Positions 10,394 through 19,914 are shown, counted from the first letter of the stretch. The stretch is DNA of 64,000 bases from Ga0077555 sp046154645 (GCA_046154645.1 JBJXDZ010000172.1:17056-81055), one strand, 5' to 3'. The notes: generated by a model from the letters alone, not told the origin. Program-made: numbers and translations.

Positions 10394-11032
10394 ATGAGCC
10401 TGCTGCCTGACAACCTCGCCGACCGCTACCGCCGCTTCAAGTTCCGGCATTTCGTGCCGAACCAGGACCACTACGAGCAACTGGCAAACTTCGGCCAATC
10501 GCCGGACATCATGATCGTGTCCTGCTGCGACAGCCGCGTCGACCCCGAGACCATCTTCTCGGCCATGCCGGGCGAGCTGTTCGTGGTGCGCAACGTCGCC
10601 AATCTGGTGCCTCCCTTCGAGACCACTGGCAAGTATCACGGCGTCTCGGCGGCACTGGAGTTCGCGGCGCTGAATTTGCGCGTCAAGCACATCGTGATCG
10701 TAGGACATTCGGGGTGTGGCGGCATCCGGGCCTCGCTCGATCACGAGGCGGCGCGGCAGTCGGAGGCGCAGTTCATCACGAACTGGATGTCGATGCTGGA
10801 CGCGGCTCGGGAGCAGGTCACCGCCAAGTTTGCAGGCCAGCCCGCGCCGGCAATGCGCGCCGCGCTGGAGCGCGAGGGCATCAAGACCTCGCTCGCCAAC
10901 CTGCGCACGTTTCCGTGCATCAACACGCTCGAATCCCGTGGCCGAGTCGCATTGCACGGCACGCACTTCGATATCGCGACCGGCACGCTGTCCGCGCTCA
11001 ACCAGGCGACCGGCGAATTTGTGCCGATGTAG
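10394..11032 (+). CDS. Beta-class carbonic anhydrase
   Basis: The 212-residue protein is a zinc enzyme interconverting CO2 and bicarbonate. Zinc ligands and active-site residues are visible: Cys44, Asp46 and Arg48 in SCCDSRV, then His105 and Cys108 in GHSGCGG. The ATG chosen gives the family's usual N-terminus (LPDNLADRYRRF); 34 upstream in-frame codons look non-coding. Only a weak ribosome site is seen. It is divergent from the glutathione transferase gene and not in an obvious operon. Confidence 0.95.
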   Translation: MSLLPDNLADRYRRFKFRHFVPNQDHYEQLANFGQSPDIMIVSCCDSRVDPETIFSAMPGELFVVRNVANLVPPFETTGKYHGVSAALEFAALNLRVKHIVIVGHSGCGGIRASLDHEAARQSEAQFITNWMSMLDAAREQVTAKFAGQPAPAMRAALEREGIKTSLANLRTFPCINTLESRGRVALHGTHFDIATGTLSALNQATGEFVPM

Positions 11033-11041
11033 TGCTTCGGC

Positions 11042-12109
11042 TCACGCGGCAATCATGGCCTTGGCAGCCAGTGCTGTCAGTGACGGCGGCAGCTGTGCCG
11101 CCTCCCGCTGCAGGAAGGCCAGCAGGGCCACCTCGTTATCGTCGAGGCGGCCGTCGGCGCCAAGGCGCGCGACCAGCCACGCGTCGTCCGCATCGGCAAT
11201 TGTCTCGCACGTGATGATTTCGCGACGCTGGCGCTCGAGCCGCATCAAGGCGCGTTCTTCGGCGGACTGCATGCGGGACGTGGCCCACACGCTGCCAGCC
11301 CCGCCTGCGATCATGCGGCCGGCGAAGCTACGACTGCGGCGCATGGACGACGGTCCGTCGGCGGTGACCAGCCGCGGGCCCTCGTTCGCTTCGGCGTCGG
11401 AAGGTTTTGCGTCGACCAACCAGGCTTCGGCGCCAAGGGCCGCCCGGCGTTCGCCAACCACCATGCCGATGCCCGACAGCGCCGCATGGCCGACCGCCTT
11501 CACGAACAGCTCGGTCCATGCCGGTGAGCTCTTGCCAGGCGCCAGGGCCTTATTGATGTCGATCAGGACATCGGCTTCCGCGCGAGTCACCGGCACACCG
11601 TTACCGCTGCCGAAGGCGACCAGCAGACGGATAATGGCATTGATCTCCGCTTGCGAGATGGCGCCGGCTTCCAGTGCGTGGCCGATGCGCAGGGGGCCAG
11701 CGCCCGTGACGACGGCGGCCTTGATCAAGCTCAATCCGAACGCAGCCAGGCTCGGCGGCGACCAGCGCGCTCGCTCCAGCACCGAGGCCAGCAACTCGAG
11801 GCCGACATGGCCCGTGGTTTGCCCGTAGGTCTCTAGATGGCCCGTCAGCCACGCCGCTTTGTCGCGGACGAGATAGCCTTCCGGCTTCTCCTGCAGCACG
11901 ATGAAGTCGGTGATCGCTTCGATCAGGAATGGGAACCAGGAGGGATCCTTCACCGGGCAAGCGGCATCGAGCGCCAGAAGTTGCTGGGCTTCGTCTCGCG
12001 CGATGGTCTGCCCATCACTGAGCGCCCGCTGCAACTTCAGGACGTCGCCGTCCTTGATGCTGCCACGGGCGCTAATCTCGTCGACCGACACTGACGTCAG
12101 AATGCCCAT
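11042..12109 (-). CDS. Conserved hypothetical protein with possible TerB-like helical segments
   Basis: I do not recognise this 355-residue protein with certainty. It has no signal peptide or membrane segment and looks all-helical. Two parts have an acidic helical pattern ending in GRLDDNEVALLAFLQREA and TRAEADVLIDINKAL, reminiscent of TerB or EF-hand-like helical repeats. The middle carries an Arg/Ser-rich linker (about 255-290). It is followed within 10 bases by the convergent carbonic anhydrase end. The function is unknown. Confidence 0.6.
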   Translation of the reverse strand: MGILTSVSVDEISARGSIKDGDVLKLQRALSDGQTIARDEAQQLLALDAACPVKDPSWFPFLIEAITDFIVLQEKPEGYLVRDKAAWLTGHLETYGQTTGHVGLELLASVLERARWSPPSLAAFGLSLIKAAVVTGAGPLRIGHALEAGAISQAEINAIIRLLVAFGSGNGVPVTRAEADVLIDINKALAPGKSSPAWTELFVKAVGHAALSGIGMVVGERRAALGAEAWLVDAKPSDAEANEGPRLVTADGPSSMRRSRSFAGRMIAGGAGSVWATSRMQSAEERALMRLERQRREIITCETIADADDAWLVARLGADGRLDDNEVALLAFLQREAAQLPPSLTALAAKAMIAA

Positions 12110-12229
12110 TACGACCTACCGGACCCAGGAACAGCGAATGGAGTCACGGTAGGAGAGCTTGGTTACCAACCGGCTAATGTCAGACATCAGACCTAGACCG
12201 ATGTGGCGGCGGTGCCGCACCGCGCAGGT

Positions 12230-12940
12230 CTAAAACTCGTAACCGAAGTGTCGGATTTCAGGCTGGTACCAGTCGGCGACCAGCGCCCGGCTGGCATCGG
12301 TGTAGTAGGACCGGTAGGCGGCGGCGTCGTCTTTCGGCGAGCGCGCCTTGGACACGTTGGCCTTGGGCAATGTGACTTGGCCCTGCAATCCGATCTCTTT
12401 GAGAATCCTAGAAAAATCCGATTCGAGGGCCTCATAGCGCCCAATGAAATCGAGGACCAAGGCGCCATCCTGCGTATACAAGTCCCAATTCTCGACCCAG
12501 GCGCGGCGGCGGTCGGCATTGAAGGCATCGAACGACGGTTTGGCGGCGGCGGATTTCGACTTGGTTTTGTAGTTGTACCAGGAGACTTGCCGGTCCCAGG
12601 GATTCCGCTCAAACGAGAACTTGTAATAGCGCTTCCAGATGTCCTCGCCGACATAGGTGCGCACGCGCCATGCGGGCATGTGCTCGTAGTAGCCAACGGA
12701 AGGGTGATAGTGCCGTTCGGGGCGGCCGAGGAGCGATTTCCACAGCGGTCGAACCGGCTTGGCTGGATGCTCGATGCGGTAGTTCTGCGCGGGCTTGGCG
12801 CGAACATCTCGCAATTGCTCGCTCGCCTCCGTGATCACATCATCCGGCCCGCAAACTCCTGACAGAGCCGCCTCGACCGAGGTCGAGCCGGTCTTGTAGG
12901 TCTTGATGTAGATGAACTGGTGCGCATGCGAGAGGATCAT
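12230..12940 (-). CDS. Sulfotransferase family protein
   Basis: The 236-residue protein has the two PAPS-binding signatures of the cytosolic/Golgi-type sulfotransferase fold: the 5'-phosphosulfate loop IKTYKTGSTSVE near the N-terminus, and the 3'-phosphate motif FSFERNPWDRQVS at about 120. It should transfer sulfate from PAPS to a carbohydrate or lipid acceptor, which is not identified. No good Shine-Dalgarno is visible. It lies 24 bases after a cupin gene on the same strand and may be cotranscribed with it. Confidence 0.8.
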   Translation of the reverse strand: MILSHAHQFIYIKTYKTGSTSVEAALSGVCGPDDVITEASEQLRDVRAKPAQNYRIEHPAKPVRPLWKSLLGRPERHYHPSVGYYEHMPAWRVRTYVGEDIWKRYYKFSFERNPWDRQVSWYNYKTKSKSAAAKPSFDAFNADRRRAWVENWDLYTQDGALVLDFIGRYEALESDFSRILKEIGLQGQVTLPKANVSKARSPKDDAAAYRSYYTDASRALVADWYQPEIRHFGYEF

Positions 12941-12964
12941 TGGAAAGCTTGCGGCCTCGCGGCT

Positions 12965-13762
12965 TCAGTGCGACGGCTGGCCACGAACGGCGCCGCCCGA
13001 CATGGTCTCGCCGAGGCGCGGGAACTGGAGCACGAGCAGATCGAGCCCCGCGTCGCCGGAGGCAGCGCGGAACTGCGGCTCATCGGCAGTGATGTAGATC
13101 GTCGAGAGATGATCGAGGACGCGTCCCTCGTGCAACAGTGTTCCCCCGGCCACGATCAGGTATTGCCCGCCGCCGTCCGCAGGCTTCGGCAGCAACGCCT
13201 TGTTGGCGGCCGGCATGCGCCAGATCCAGGCGGCGAGACCGTCAGGTTCGGGCTCGAAGATGGTCTCGATTCGGTTGCTGGCACTCCCGTCGCGGGAACC
13301 GGCCCCAGCCGCCTCGATCCCGCCCTTGATGCGCGTGCGCTGATTGCCTTTGCGCAGCAGATCCTTGGCGGCGGGCAGATACTTGGCACCGGGATCCCAC
13401 TGCTGTCGCAGCGTGAAATACTTGACGCCTTCCTCGCCGGCGACGATCGGGCCATAGGGCGTGTGACCGTTGGCGTATTGCACCGTTAGCGGCTGCGCCG
13501 GGAACGCGCCCATGCGACCTTTGCCGGCGACAAAAACCTGGAACTGGTTCGGCTCGTGGAAATGGGCCGGTGTCACGGCGTTGGGCGGCTGGTGCACCAG
13601 GAATCCCTGCGGCAGGCCGTTGTCGTTGACCTCGTTGCCGGGCACATAATGGCCGCGCTTCGGGGCAGCTCCGATGTATTCGGCAAGGACGTAGTCACGG
13701 CCATTGACATGAACTTCGCGGCTGCGGGCGGCAGCTTCGGCGGCAGTGGTGACCACGAGCAT
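12965..13762 (-). CDS. Cupin-fold protein
   Basis: This 265-residue cytoplasmic protein carries a cupin motif, PAHFHEPNQFQVFVAGKG at about 64-81, with the two histidines that usually bind a metal. A second beta-rich half contains YLIVAGGTLLHEG, suggesting a two-domain (bicupin) arrangement. An AAGGAG site precedes the ATG. The catalytic or binding role is unknown. The sulfotransferase gene follows closely on the same strand. Confidence 0.65.
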   Translation of the reverse strand: MLVVTTAAEAAARSREVHVNGRDYVLAEYIGAAPKRGHYVPGNEVNDNGLPQGFLVHQPPNAVTPAHFHEPNQFQVFVAGKGRMGAFPAQPLTVQYANGHTPYGPIVAGEEGVKYFTLRQQWDPGAKYLPAAKDLLRKGNQRTRIKGGIEAAGAGSRDGSASNRIETIFEPEPDGLAAWIWRMPAANKALLPKPADGGGQYLIVAGGTLLHEGRVLDHLSTIYITADEPQFRAASGDAGLDLLVLQFPRLGETMSGGAVRGQPSH

Positions 13763-13882
13763 GGCTCGGCTCCTTCAGAACGATTGGCTACCCAACAGCA
13801 AGGACTGCAGTCTTTCGCCGAATGAAGCAGACATTCGCAGTTATTCCAAGTCGCCGCATGGCACGACGATGGGGGCATGTCG

Positions 13883-14335
13883 TCAACGTTTGTCGACACC
13901 GCTGTCGTTCCGGTCGCAGAATGAGCTGTCGACTTTGCATTTTCCTTGCCGACCAGGACCAGCTGTCTTTTCACAGGCCGCGACTGCACCCTTGCGGGCA
14001 GCCTCCAGGTTGACGCCGATCGCCCACCCGGCACCCGGCGTGCCGGCCTCCGGATCGAGCGCAATGGCGTAACATTCCCGCAAGAACGAGGTCACCACCT
14101 TGCATTGCTTCACGGCTTCCGGCGCGCCTTGATAATTCTGGCAGCGTTCCAGTGCCAACTGCGTGGCTTCGTCGCGACTGCGCGCATTGACGGCATTGCC
14201 GTAGGCGTATCCATCTTTCGACACATCATTCGTCTCGCCGATGGCCAGGGCGCCGGCGGCATGCGCCGCGCCGGTGGCCAAGCCAAACAGCAGACCGATG
14301 GCACTAAGGGATAGTCGGCTGAATTCCGGGAGCAT
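13883..14335 (-). CDS. Secreted DUF4189-like protein
   Basis: The product has 150 residues with a signal peptide ending near AAHA. The mature part shows the DUF4189 pattern: AIGETN start, repeated helices ending in cysteines (LERCQNYQG, QCKVVTSFLRECYAIALD, ACEKTAGPGRQGKCKV), and paired cysteines probably forming disulfides in the periplasm. The molecular role of this family is not known. The start has an AGGAGA site. It is the middle of three small exported proteins on the minus strand. Confidence 0.7.
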   Translation of the reverse strand: MLPEFSRLSLSAIGLLFGLATGAAHAAGALAIGETNDVSKDGYAYGNAVNARSRDEATQLALERCQNYQGAPEAVKQCKVVTSFLRECYAIALDPEAGTPGAGWAIGVNLEAARKGAVAACEKTAGPGRQGKCKVDSSFCDRNDSGVDKR

Positions 14336-14419
14336 CGGCGTCTCCTGATCGAAACGACACGTTCAAATGGCGCCGTGACCAAGCGGGGAAAGCTTCGGTC
14401 CGGCGCTTCGAACTGAGGA

Positions 14420-15130
14420 TTAAAGTCTGGGAATGATGCCGACAACTTTCCAATCCAAACCGGTAAACGCCATGATGGCGGTGACGTCCGGTTCCGTAGC
14501 ATTGGGGTCACGGGCCACGCCGACCGTGAAGCTCAAGGGGCTGTTGATGCTGAATTTCTTGACGTTGCCGATGCCAAACGACGGCTTCTGCCCGCCTGTC
14601 GGCTGGGGACCGTTGCTAGGCTTGGCCTGTTCTTCGTCTCCGGCCTTCCGACCGGGAATGGTGCCGACGCCCGGTAGATTGAGGCCGCCTGGCAGGCGCA
14701 ATCCGCCCCGTTCATTGCCGGCGGAGCCAGGTGTGCCACCGCCAGCGCGCCCGACCTGCTCGATCACGACCTTCTCGACCGCCTCGCGCAGATTGCCGCC
14801 CTGCCGCGCGATGCGGATAACGCTCTCTGGCGTTACCACGGAAGTGAGGGTGCCATCGACAATGCGCGTTACCAGTTCGTCCTTGAATTGGCCGGCGATG
14901 AGATTGCCCAGGGGACCCGCCTCGCGCTTGGCCCGCTCAACCCGGCCCGAAACTTCGGTGGCGATAACAGGCTTCAGCGACGTGCGCACGCTGGCGAAGT
15001 CGATCTTGCTCGCCAGCAGGTTCGGATCCTCGTTGCGGAAGGCTTGCCCAATGCGATAGCCGCTCCAAGCCGGCCAACCGGCATAGAAGGCGAGCAATCC
15101 CAGCACCAGCAGTGCAACGATCCGCTTCAT
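14420..15130 (-). CDS. DUF2939 domain membrane-anchored protein
   Basis: The 236-residue protein starts with an uncleaved-looking hydrophobic segment (about 4-22), then the DUF2939 pattern: GYRIGQAFRNEDPNLLASKIDFASVRTSLK. The C-terminal part contains a Gly/Pro-rich linker (about 145-175) followed by a small beta-rich domain with TFTGLDWKVVGIIP-like ending. The role is unknown. GAGGGGG precedes the ATG. It probably faces the periplasm. Confidence 0.75.
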   Translation of the reverse strand: MKRIVALLVLGLLAFYAGWPAWSGYRIGQAFRNEDPNLLASKIDFASVRTSLKPVIATEVSGRVERAKREAGPLGNLIAGQFKDELVTRIVDGTLTSVVTPESVIRIARQGGNLREAVEKVVIEQVGRAGGGTPGSAGNERGGLRLPGGLNLPGVGTIPGRKAGDEEQAKPSNGPQPTGGQKPSFGIGNVKKFSINSPLSFTVGVARDPNATEPDVTAIMAFTGLDWKVVGIIPRL

Positions 15131-15273
15131 TTTACCCCCTCGTGGCTCAGACGACGGACCCCAACCAGCGTCGGTTTGGCGACCGCGTTCGGCGCCGCTT
15201 CTTCACGGAGGGTTTGTAAGTGCACCAGCCCGCGATGTCACATGGATTCCCGAGCGGGCGGCGTCCGAGCAGA

Positions 15274-15594
15274 TTACTTCGGCGTGGCAGGCGGCGCCGC
15301 CTTTTGGCACGCCGCCAACTGCTGGTCACGCTTCTGCGCCTGCGCCTTCCAGGCATCGGGGGCGACGCCAGCACACCATGTGGTGTGTGCTCGCAGATCC
15401 GTGGTCCACTCAGGACCCTTGAAACCGCATTTCAGGCGCTCGTTGTCCTGCTGCTGTTTGAGAGCTGTTTTGGCATACCAGTCACAATTGGCCTGGGCTG
15501 TCGCTGTCGTGGGGAGCAGCATGCTGGAGCCGACGGCGGCGATCACGGACAGAGCGGCGAAGGTTCGAAGGCCAATGGCGCGAAAGCTGGTCAT
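15274..15594 (-). CDS. Small secreted cysteine-containing protein
   Basis: The 106-residue product has a Sec signal peptide (MTSFRAIGLR to about TATAQA) and a compact mature domain of about 70 residues. It has four cysteines in a pattern beginning CDWYAKTALKQQQDN, then CGFKG, TTWCAGV and ACQK. I have the impression that this pattern recurs in small exported proteins of alphaproteobacteria, but no function is known. The upstream in-frame ATG at 15642 would place 16 polar residues before the signal and is less likely. Confidence 0.6.
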   Translation of the reverse strand: MTSFRAIGLRTFAALSVIAAVGSSMLLPTTATAQANCDWYAKTALKQQQDNERLKCGFKGPEWTTDLRAHTTWCAGVAPDAWKAQAQKRDQQLAACQKAAPPATPK

Positions 15595-16067
15595 GGTCGG
15601 TCTCGATCTGTCCCCAAGGGTGCGCTGAAACTGTACCTGCATCGTGGCATTTCAGTGTACGGGTCCCAACTTGGCGGCACGGTGCAATTCAGCAATCATA
15701 GGCTCTGAACGCTTCGACTTCCACCTTGGGGCTCAGACTACCGCGGTGCGGCTGAACCGGATCTGAATATCGCCAGCGGCTGCCATTCAGGCAGGCATGC
15801 TGGCACTTGCCAGCTCTGGCGGCGACGATCACCGCAAGTCAAATATCTGATACAGCTATGAAAATTCCAAAGTTCCGGATGCCTGCGGCATAGCATCCAG
15901 CCCACATGCTGATGGCTAGGAAGCGGCGCAAAGACCTTCGAATCGGCTAGGTTGCAGGTCCAGTGCAACCCCCGGGACCACAGCCGATGCCACGCAGCTC
16001 TGCGCTCCTCAAGGCACCGGTACGGGCCCCTGTTCACGATCTTTTGTCGGCAACGGTCGCAAGTCCC
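15595..16067. other. Non-coding gap upstream of recQ
   Basis: This 473-bp stretch lies between the divergent small secreted protein gene and recQ. It should hold both promoters. I see no convincing gene, repeat or hairpin. In-frame ATG codons at 15963 and 15987 could extend RecQ, which would shorten the gap. Confidence 0.5.
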
Positions 16068-18218
16068 ATGGCTGAAGCACAGCGAATCCTTGAGACGGTT
16101 TTCGGCTATCGCTCGTTCCGGCTGCACCAGGCCCGCATCATTGAAACCCTTGTGAATGGCGGCGACGTACTGGCGTTGATGCCGACGGGCGGCGGCAAGT
16201 CGCTCTGCTACCAGATTCCGGCGCTGGTTCGGGAAGGCACCGGCATCGTCGTGTCTCCGCTCATTGCCTTGATGCAGGACCAGGTCGACGCGCTGCGCGA
16301 GCTTGGGGTCAAGGCCGCCTTCCTGAATTCCACGCTTGATATGGCGACCCAGCGCGAGGTCGAGCAAGGGCTCGCCAAAGGCACGCTCGACCTTCTCTAT
16401 GTGGCACCCGAACGGTTGGTGCAGGAGCGCATGCTGTCGCTGATTGCCAATGCGAAGATCTCGCTGTTCGCCATCGACGAGGCGCACTGCGTGTCGCAAT
16501 GGGGCCACGACTTCCGTCCCGAGTACCGTCAGCTCAAGGTGCTGGCTGAACGCTTTCCGGGCGTGCCCCGCATCGCGTTGACCGCCACGGCCGACTTTCG
16601 CACGCGCGAGGAGATCTCCCGAGAGCTGAGCCTCGACCGGGCGGAAAAGTTCGTTGCCAGTTTCGATCGCCCCAACATCCGCTACACGGTTGCCGAGATG
16701 GGCTCCGTCAGTGCCCGCGAGCGGCTCTGGCAATTCATTGATGGCGAGCATCCGGGCGATGCCGGCATCGTCTACTGCCTGTCCCGCAAGAGCGTCGAGG
16801 AAACGGCGGCCTGGCTCACCGCCAAAGGGCGCACGGCCATTGCCTATCACGCCGGCCTGCCCGCCGAGGAGCGGCGCACCGCGCAGCAGCGGTTCCTCAA
16901 GGAAGACGGCCTCATCGTCACGGCCACGATCGCTTTCGGAATGGGCATCGACAAACCGGACGTTCGCTTCGTCGCCCACCTTAATCTCCCGAAATCGATC
17001 GAAGCCTACTACCAGGAGACCGGCCGCGCCGGGCGCGATGGCGAGGCCGCAAATGCCTGGATGGCTTATGGCCTCCAAGATATCGTCACGCAACGCCAGT
17101 GGCTCGACAAGTCCGATGCCGGCGAGGCGCACAAACAGGTCCAGAAACAGAAGCTCGACGCGCTCATTGGTTTGGCCGAAATGGTGACGTGCCGCCGGCA
17201 GGCGCTGCTTGCCTACTTTGGCGAACGGGCGGAGCAGCCATGTGGCAACTGCGACAATTGCCTAGCGCCACCGGCGACAATCGACGGCACCACTTTGGCG
17301 CAAAAGGCGCTCTCGGCTGTGTATCGGACCGGACAACGCTTCGGCGTCAACTACGTGGTCGACGTGTTGACCGCCAAGGCTGACCCACGCATCGAGCGAA
17401 ACGGCCACGATCGCCTGACGGTATGGGGCGTTGGCCGCGACGTTCCTGCCACCGAGTGGCGAGCGCTGTTCCGGCAGTTGGTGGCGGCGGGTTATCTGGT
17501 GCCTGACACGGAGGGGCACAGCACGCTGGCTCTGGATGAAAGTGCGCGGCCACTTCTGCGCGGCGAAACGCAATTCCGCATGCGCAAGCCCGTTGAGCTG
17601 GAAGCGCCACGCCGTGGCAAAGCCGTAGCCGGGCGCGCCAAATCGAGCGGCGCCGCGGCCCGGGTCGGTGCCGACGACCGGGCCCTTTTCGATGCCTTGA
17701 AGGCGCTGCGCCTGCGGCTCGCGACGGAGGCCAATGTGCCGCCGTTCGTCATCCTGCACGATCGCACGCTGATGGAGCTCGCCGACAAGCGTCCCGGCGA
17801 TCTCGAAGCCCTGCATGGCATCACCGGGCTCGGCGAGCGTAAAGTCGCGAAGTATGGCGTTGGGCTTCTGGAAGCCATCGGCCGCTTCAAGCGGCATCCG
17901 ATGCTCGAGAACCGGTTGTCGCCGACCGTCAATCAGTCGCTGGCCCTGCATCTTCAGGGTCTCGACGCCGACGCTATCGCGCGCGAACGTGGGATCGAAG
18001 CGTCAACGGTCTACGGCCATTTTGCCGAGGCGATCGAGGCGGGTCTGATCGAAGCGCGCGCCGTGTTGCCTTTGGACGACAGCGATTTTGACACCATTCT
18101 TGCGGCCTTCGAGCGGCTCGGCACAGTCGACAGTGGGCGGCTTGGCCCGGCCCATGCAGCACTCGGCGGCAGCTATGACTATGGCGTACTCAAATGTGTG
18201 CTGGCCGAAGTGGCCTGA
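16068..18218 (+). CDS. recQ: ATP-dependent DNA helicase RecQ
   Basis: The 716-residue protein is a superfamily 2 DNA helicase that unwinds duplex DNA 3' to 5' in recombination and fork repair. Walker A is MPTGGGKS (38-45), the DEAH box is at 137-140 followed by the aromatic-rich CVSQWGHDFRPEY loop, and the helicase C domain ends in the ETGRAGRDG motif. The RQC zinc cluster (CRRQALLAYFGE to CGNCDNCL) follows, then a winged helix and an HRDC domain (about 530-610). The C-terminus adds a helix-turn-helix (IARERGIEASTVYGHF). The start follows the family's usual N-terminus; no clear ribosome site is visible. Confidence 0.95.
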   Translation: MAEAQRILETVFGYRSFRLHQARIIETLVNGGDVLALMPTGGGKSLCYQIPALVREGTGIVVSPLIALMQDQVDALRELGVKAAFLNSTLDMATQREVEQGLAKGTLDLLYVAPERLVQERMLSLIANAKISLFAIDEAHCVSQWGHDFRPEYRQLKVLAERFPGVPRIALTATADFRTREEISRELSLDRAEKFVASFDRPNIRYTVAEMGSVSARERLWQFIDGEHPGDAGIVYCLSRKSVEETAAWLTAKGRTAIAYHAGLPAEERRTAQQRFLKEDGLIVTATIAFGMGIDKPDVRFVAHLNLPKSIEAYYQETGRAGRDGEAANAWMAYGLQDIVTQRQWLDKSDAGEAHKQVQKQKLDALIGLAEMVTCRRQALLAYFGERAEQPCGNCDNCLAPPATIDGTTLAQKALSAVYRTGQRFGVNYVVDVLTAKADPRIERNGHDRLTVWGVGRDVPATEWRALFRQLVAAGYLVPDTEGHSTLALDESARPLLRGETQFRMRKPVELEAPRRGKAVAGRAKSSGAAARVGADDRALFDALKALRLRLATEANVPPFVILHDRTLMELADKRPGDLEALHGITGLGERKVAKYGVGLLEAIGRFKRHPMLENRLSPTVNQSLALHLQGLDADAIARERGIEASTVYGHFAEAIEAGLIEARAVLPLDDSDFDTILAAFERLGTVDSGRLGPAHAALGGSYDYGVLKCVLAEVA

Positions 18219-18258
18219 ACTGCGACGGCACAGCCAACCTTGAGGCTCCTCGCCGCGC

Positions 18259-18732
18259 TCACCGTTCGGCCGGCTCCGACTTCTCGGCCTTGTGCACGGC
18301 GGCCAGCGCCTCGGCGATGCGCACGCTGTCGAGATCGTCCTTGTGGATGACATCAATGGCACCGGCCTTGACCAGGGTCGCGCGCCGATGGCGGTCGACA
18401 GCGCCGCTCACCACGACGATCGGGCCCTCGTAGCCGCACCGGCGCAGGAATGGGATTGTGTGCGTGGCATTGTCGTTGGGCTTCAGATAGTCGTCGAGAA
18501 AAATGATCTCCGGCTTCTTCTCGATGACGGCGTCGAGGGCGCTGCCAAGCGTCTTAGCGCGTCGCACCTGGATGCCGTACCCGAACATGATGTGCAGGGT
18601 CGCGCGAAGTCGATCCGCATCGAAATTCTCGTCCTCGACAATGAGAAAATCGGTGAGTTCCGGGAGACCTTTCCGGGTCATCGTCACGTCACTCTTGCGG
18701 GCCAGAAAGTTGCCGCCGGTTGGATTCTTCAT
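18259..18732 (-). CDS. Stand-alone response regulator receiver protein
   Basis: The 157-residue protein is a single receiver domain without an output domain. The phosphorylation pocket is visible: acidic pair Glu33-Asp34 in VEDE, phosphoacceptor Asp80 in FLDDYL, Ser109 in VVVSG and Lys131 in IHKDD. About 27 residues precede the domain. AAGGAG sits 9 bases before the ATG. It is the last gene of a minus-strand operon, 33 bases after the histidine kinase gene, so it is the probable partner. Its output must be another protein, such as the GTPase or the OmpA protein of the same operon, or a phosphorelay. Confidence 0.88.
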   Translation of the reverse strand: MKNPTGGNFLARKSDVTMTRKGLPELTDFLIVEDENFDADRLRATLHIMFGYGIQVRRAKTLGSALDAVIEKKPEIIFLDDYLKPNDNATHTIPFLRRCGYEGPIVVVSGAVDRHRRATLVKAGAIDVIHKDDLDSVRIAEALAAVHKAEKSEPAER

Positions 18733-18765
18733 GATTGCGCACTCCTTGTGGAAAGCAGGACAGCG

Positions 18766-19914
18766 TTATTGTCCCGTGCGTCGCAGTTCTTTCGGCCAGT
18801 AGATCCGGAACGTCGTGCCGCGTTGACGGCTGGGGTCCGACAGCACCGTGATCTGGCCGCCGAACCATTCGATCGTTTTCTTGACCAGGGCGAGCCCGAT
18901 GCCGGAGCCCTCCGGGGCGTTCTCAGTATCGGCGATGCGCCGGAATGGGACGAAGATCGCCTGATGCCACTCCGTGTGGATACCGGGTCCGTCGTCCGCA
19001 ACGGAGAAGATCCAATGCGCGTCGTCATCTTCCGCGTGCACAATGATCGAGCCGTCGCTGCGGTCGTGGTGCTTGACGGCATTGTCGATCAGGTTGCGAA
19101 GCACGATATCGAGCGGCTGCACCAGCGTTTCGATGACGGGCCACTTCCCCTCGACGTCGATCTGGACGGTGCTCGATCGCTCGATTGAGGCGACGATTTC
19201 GTGGATGAGCGCTTCGGTGTCGACTTTTTCGAGCGCCTCGAGCTTGCGCCCGATGCGCGAGTACTCGAGCAGGCCCGTCAACATCGCGGCCATGCGCTTG
19301 GCCTGGTCGCGAACGCGTTCGAGGTGGGCTGCAGCGGCCTGCGCGTCGGCTTGCGCCACGGCCTCGGCGGCATCGCTGGCAAAGTAGCGCAAGGCCCGCA
19401 GTGGCGCCCGCAGGTCATGCGAGATGACGAAGGCAAATTCCTGCAGATCCTGGTTGGCGCGCGTCAACTCCTCGTTGGCCTTGGCGATCAGGCGCGACTT
19501 GGCCACCACGTCCGCTTCGGCAATGGCGCGCGCGCGCACCTGGGCAGCCAGGATCACTTCGATGTCGAGCCGGGATACGGCGCGCGCCACCATCAGGAGA
19601 TAGCGGCTTTCGGCCGGAATCCAGTAGACCGCAAGATTCATGCGCAGGCCGTCGCGCTCTGTTGAATCCATCAGCACGTTCGGAATAGCCACTGATGAAT
19701 TCGGCCGTCGCCGCAGCGTGACGATCGCCTCGTCGAAGCCAAGCAGCGGCAGCACACTTTGCGTCACCGACTTGCCAATCGGCACGAAGTCGACCAGTTC
19801 ACCGAACTTCTCGGCAGCCAATAGGGCTTCGTCCATCCAGACCAGACCATACAAGCGGCGGTCGGCCAGGAACCTGGCGGCTTCCATCAGGGTGGCGACG
19901 CTGGGCGAGGACAT
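18766..19914 (-). CDS. Soluble sensor histidine kinase
   Basis: The 382-residue protein has no membrane segment. An N-terminal PAS-like region (about 10-125) is followed by a linker helix (about 125-158). The HisKA domain has phospho-acceptor His166 in FVISHDLRAPLRAL, of the bacteriophytochrome-like subfamily. The catalytic domain has the N box with Asn278, the G1 box VADDGPGI at 305-312 and the G2 box GSGIGLAL at 336-343. The start overlaps nothing but lies 2 bases after the GTPase stop and has a GAGAGGAC ribosome site, so translation of the two is likely coupled. The input signal is unknown; the context suggests the small GTPase. Confidence 0.9.
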   Translation of the reverse strand: MSSPSVATLMEAARFLADRRLYGLVWMDEALLAAEKFGELVDFVPIGKSVTQSVLPLLGFDEAIVTLRRRPNSSVAIPNVLMDSTERDGLRMNLAVYWIPAESRYLLMVARAVSRLDIEVILAAQVRARAIAEADVVAKSRLIAKANEELTRANQDLQEFAFVISHDLRAPLRALRYFASDAAEAVAQADAQAAAAHLERVRDQAKRMAAMLTGLLEYSRIGRKLEALEKVDTEALIHEIVASIERSSTVQIDVEGKWPVIETLVQPLDIVLRNLIDNAVKHHDRSDGSIIVHAEDDDAHWIFSVADDGPGIHTEWHQAIFVPFRRIADTENAPEGSGIGLALVKKTIEWFGGQITVLSDPSRQRGTTFRIYWPKELRRTGQ

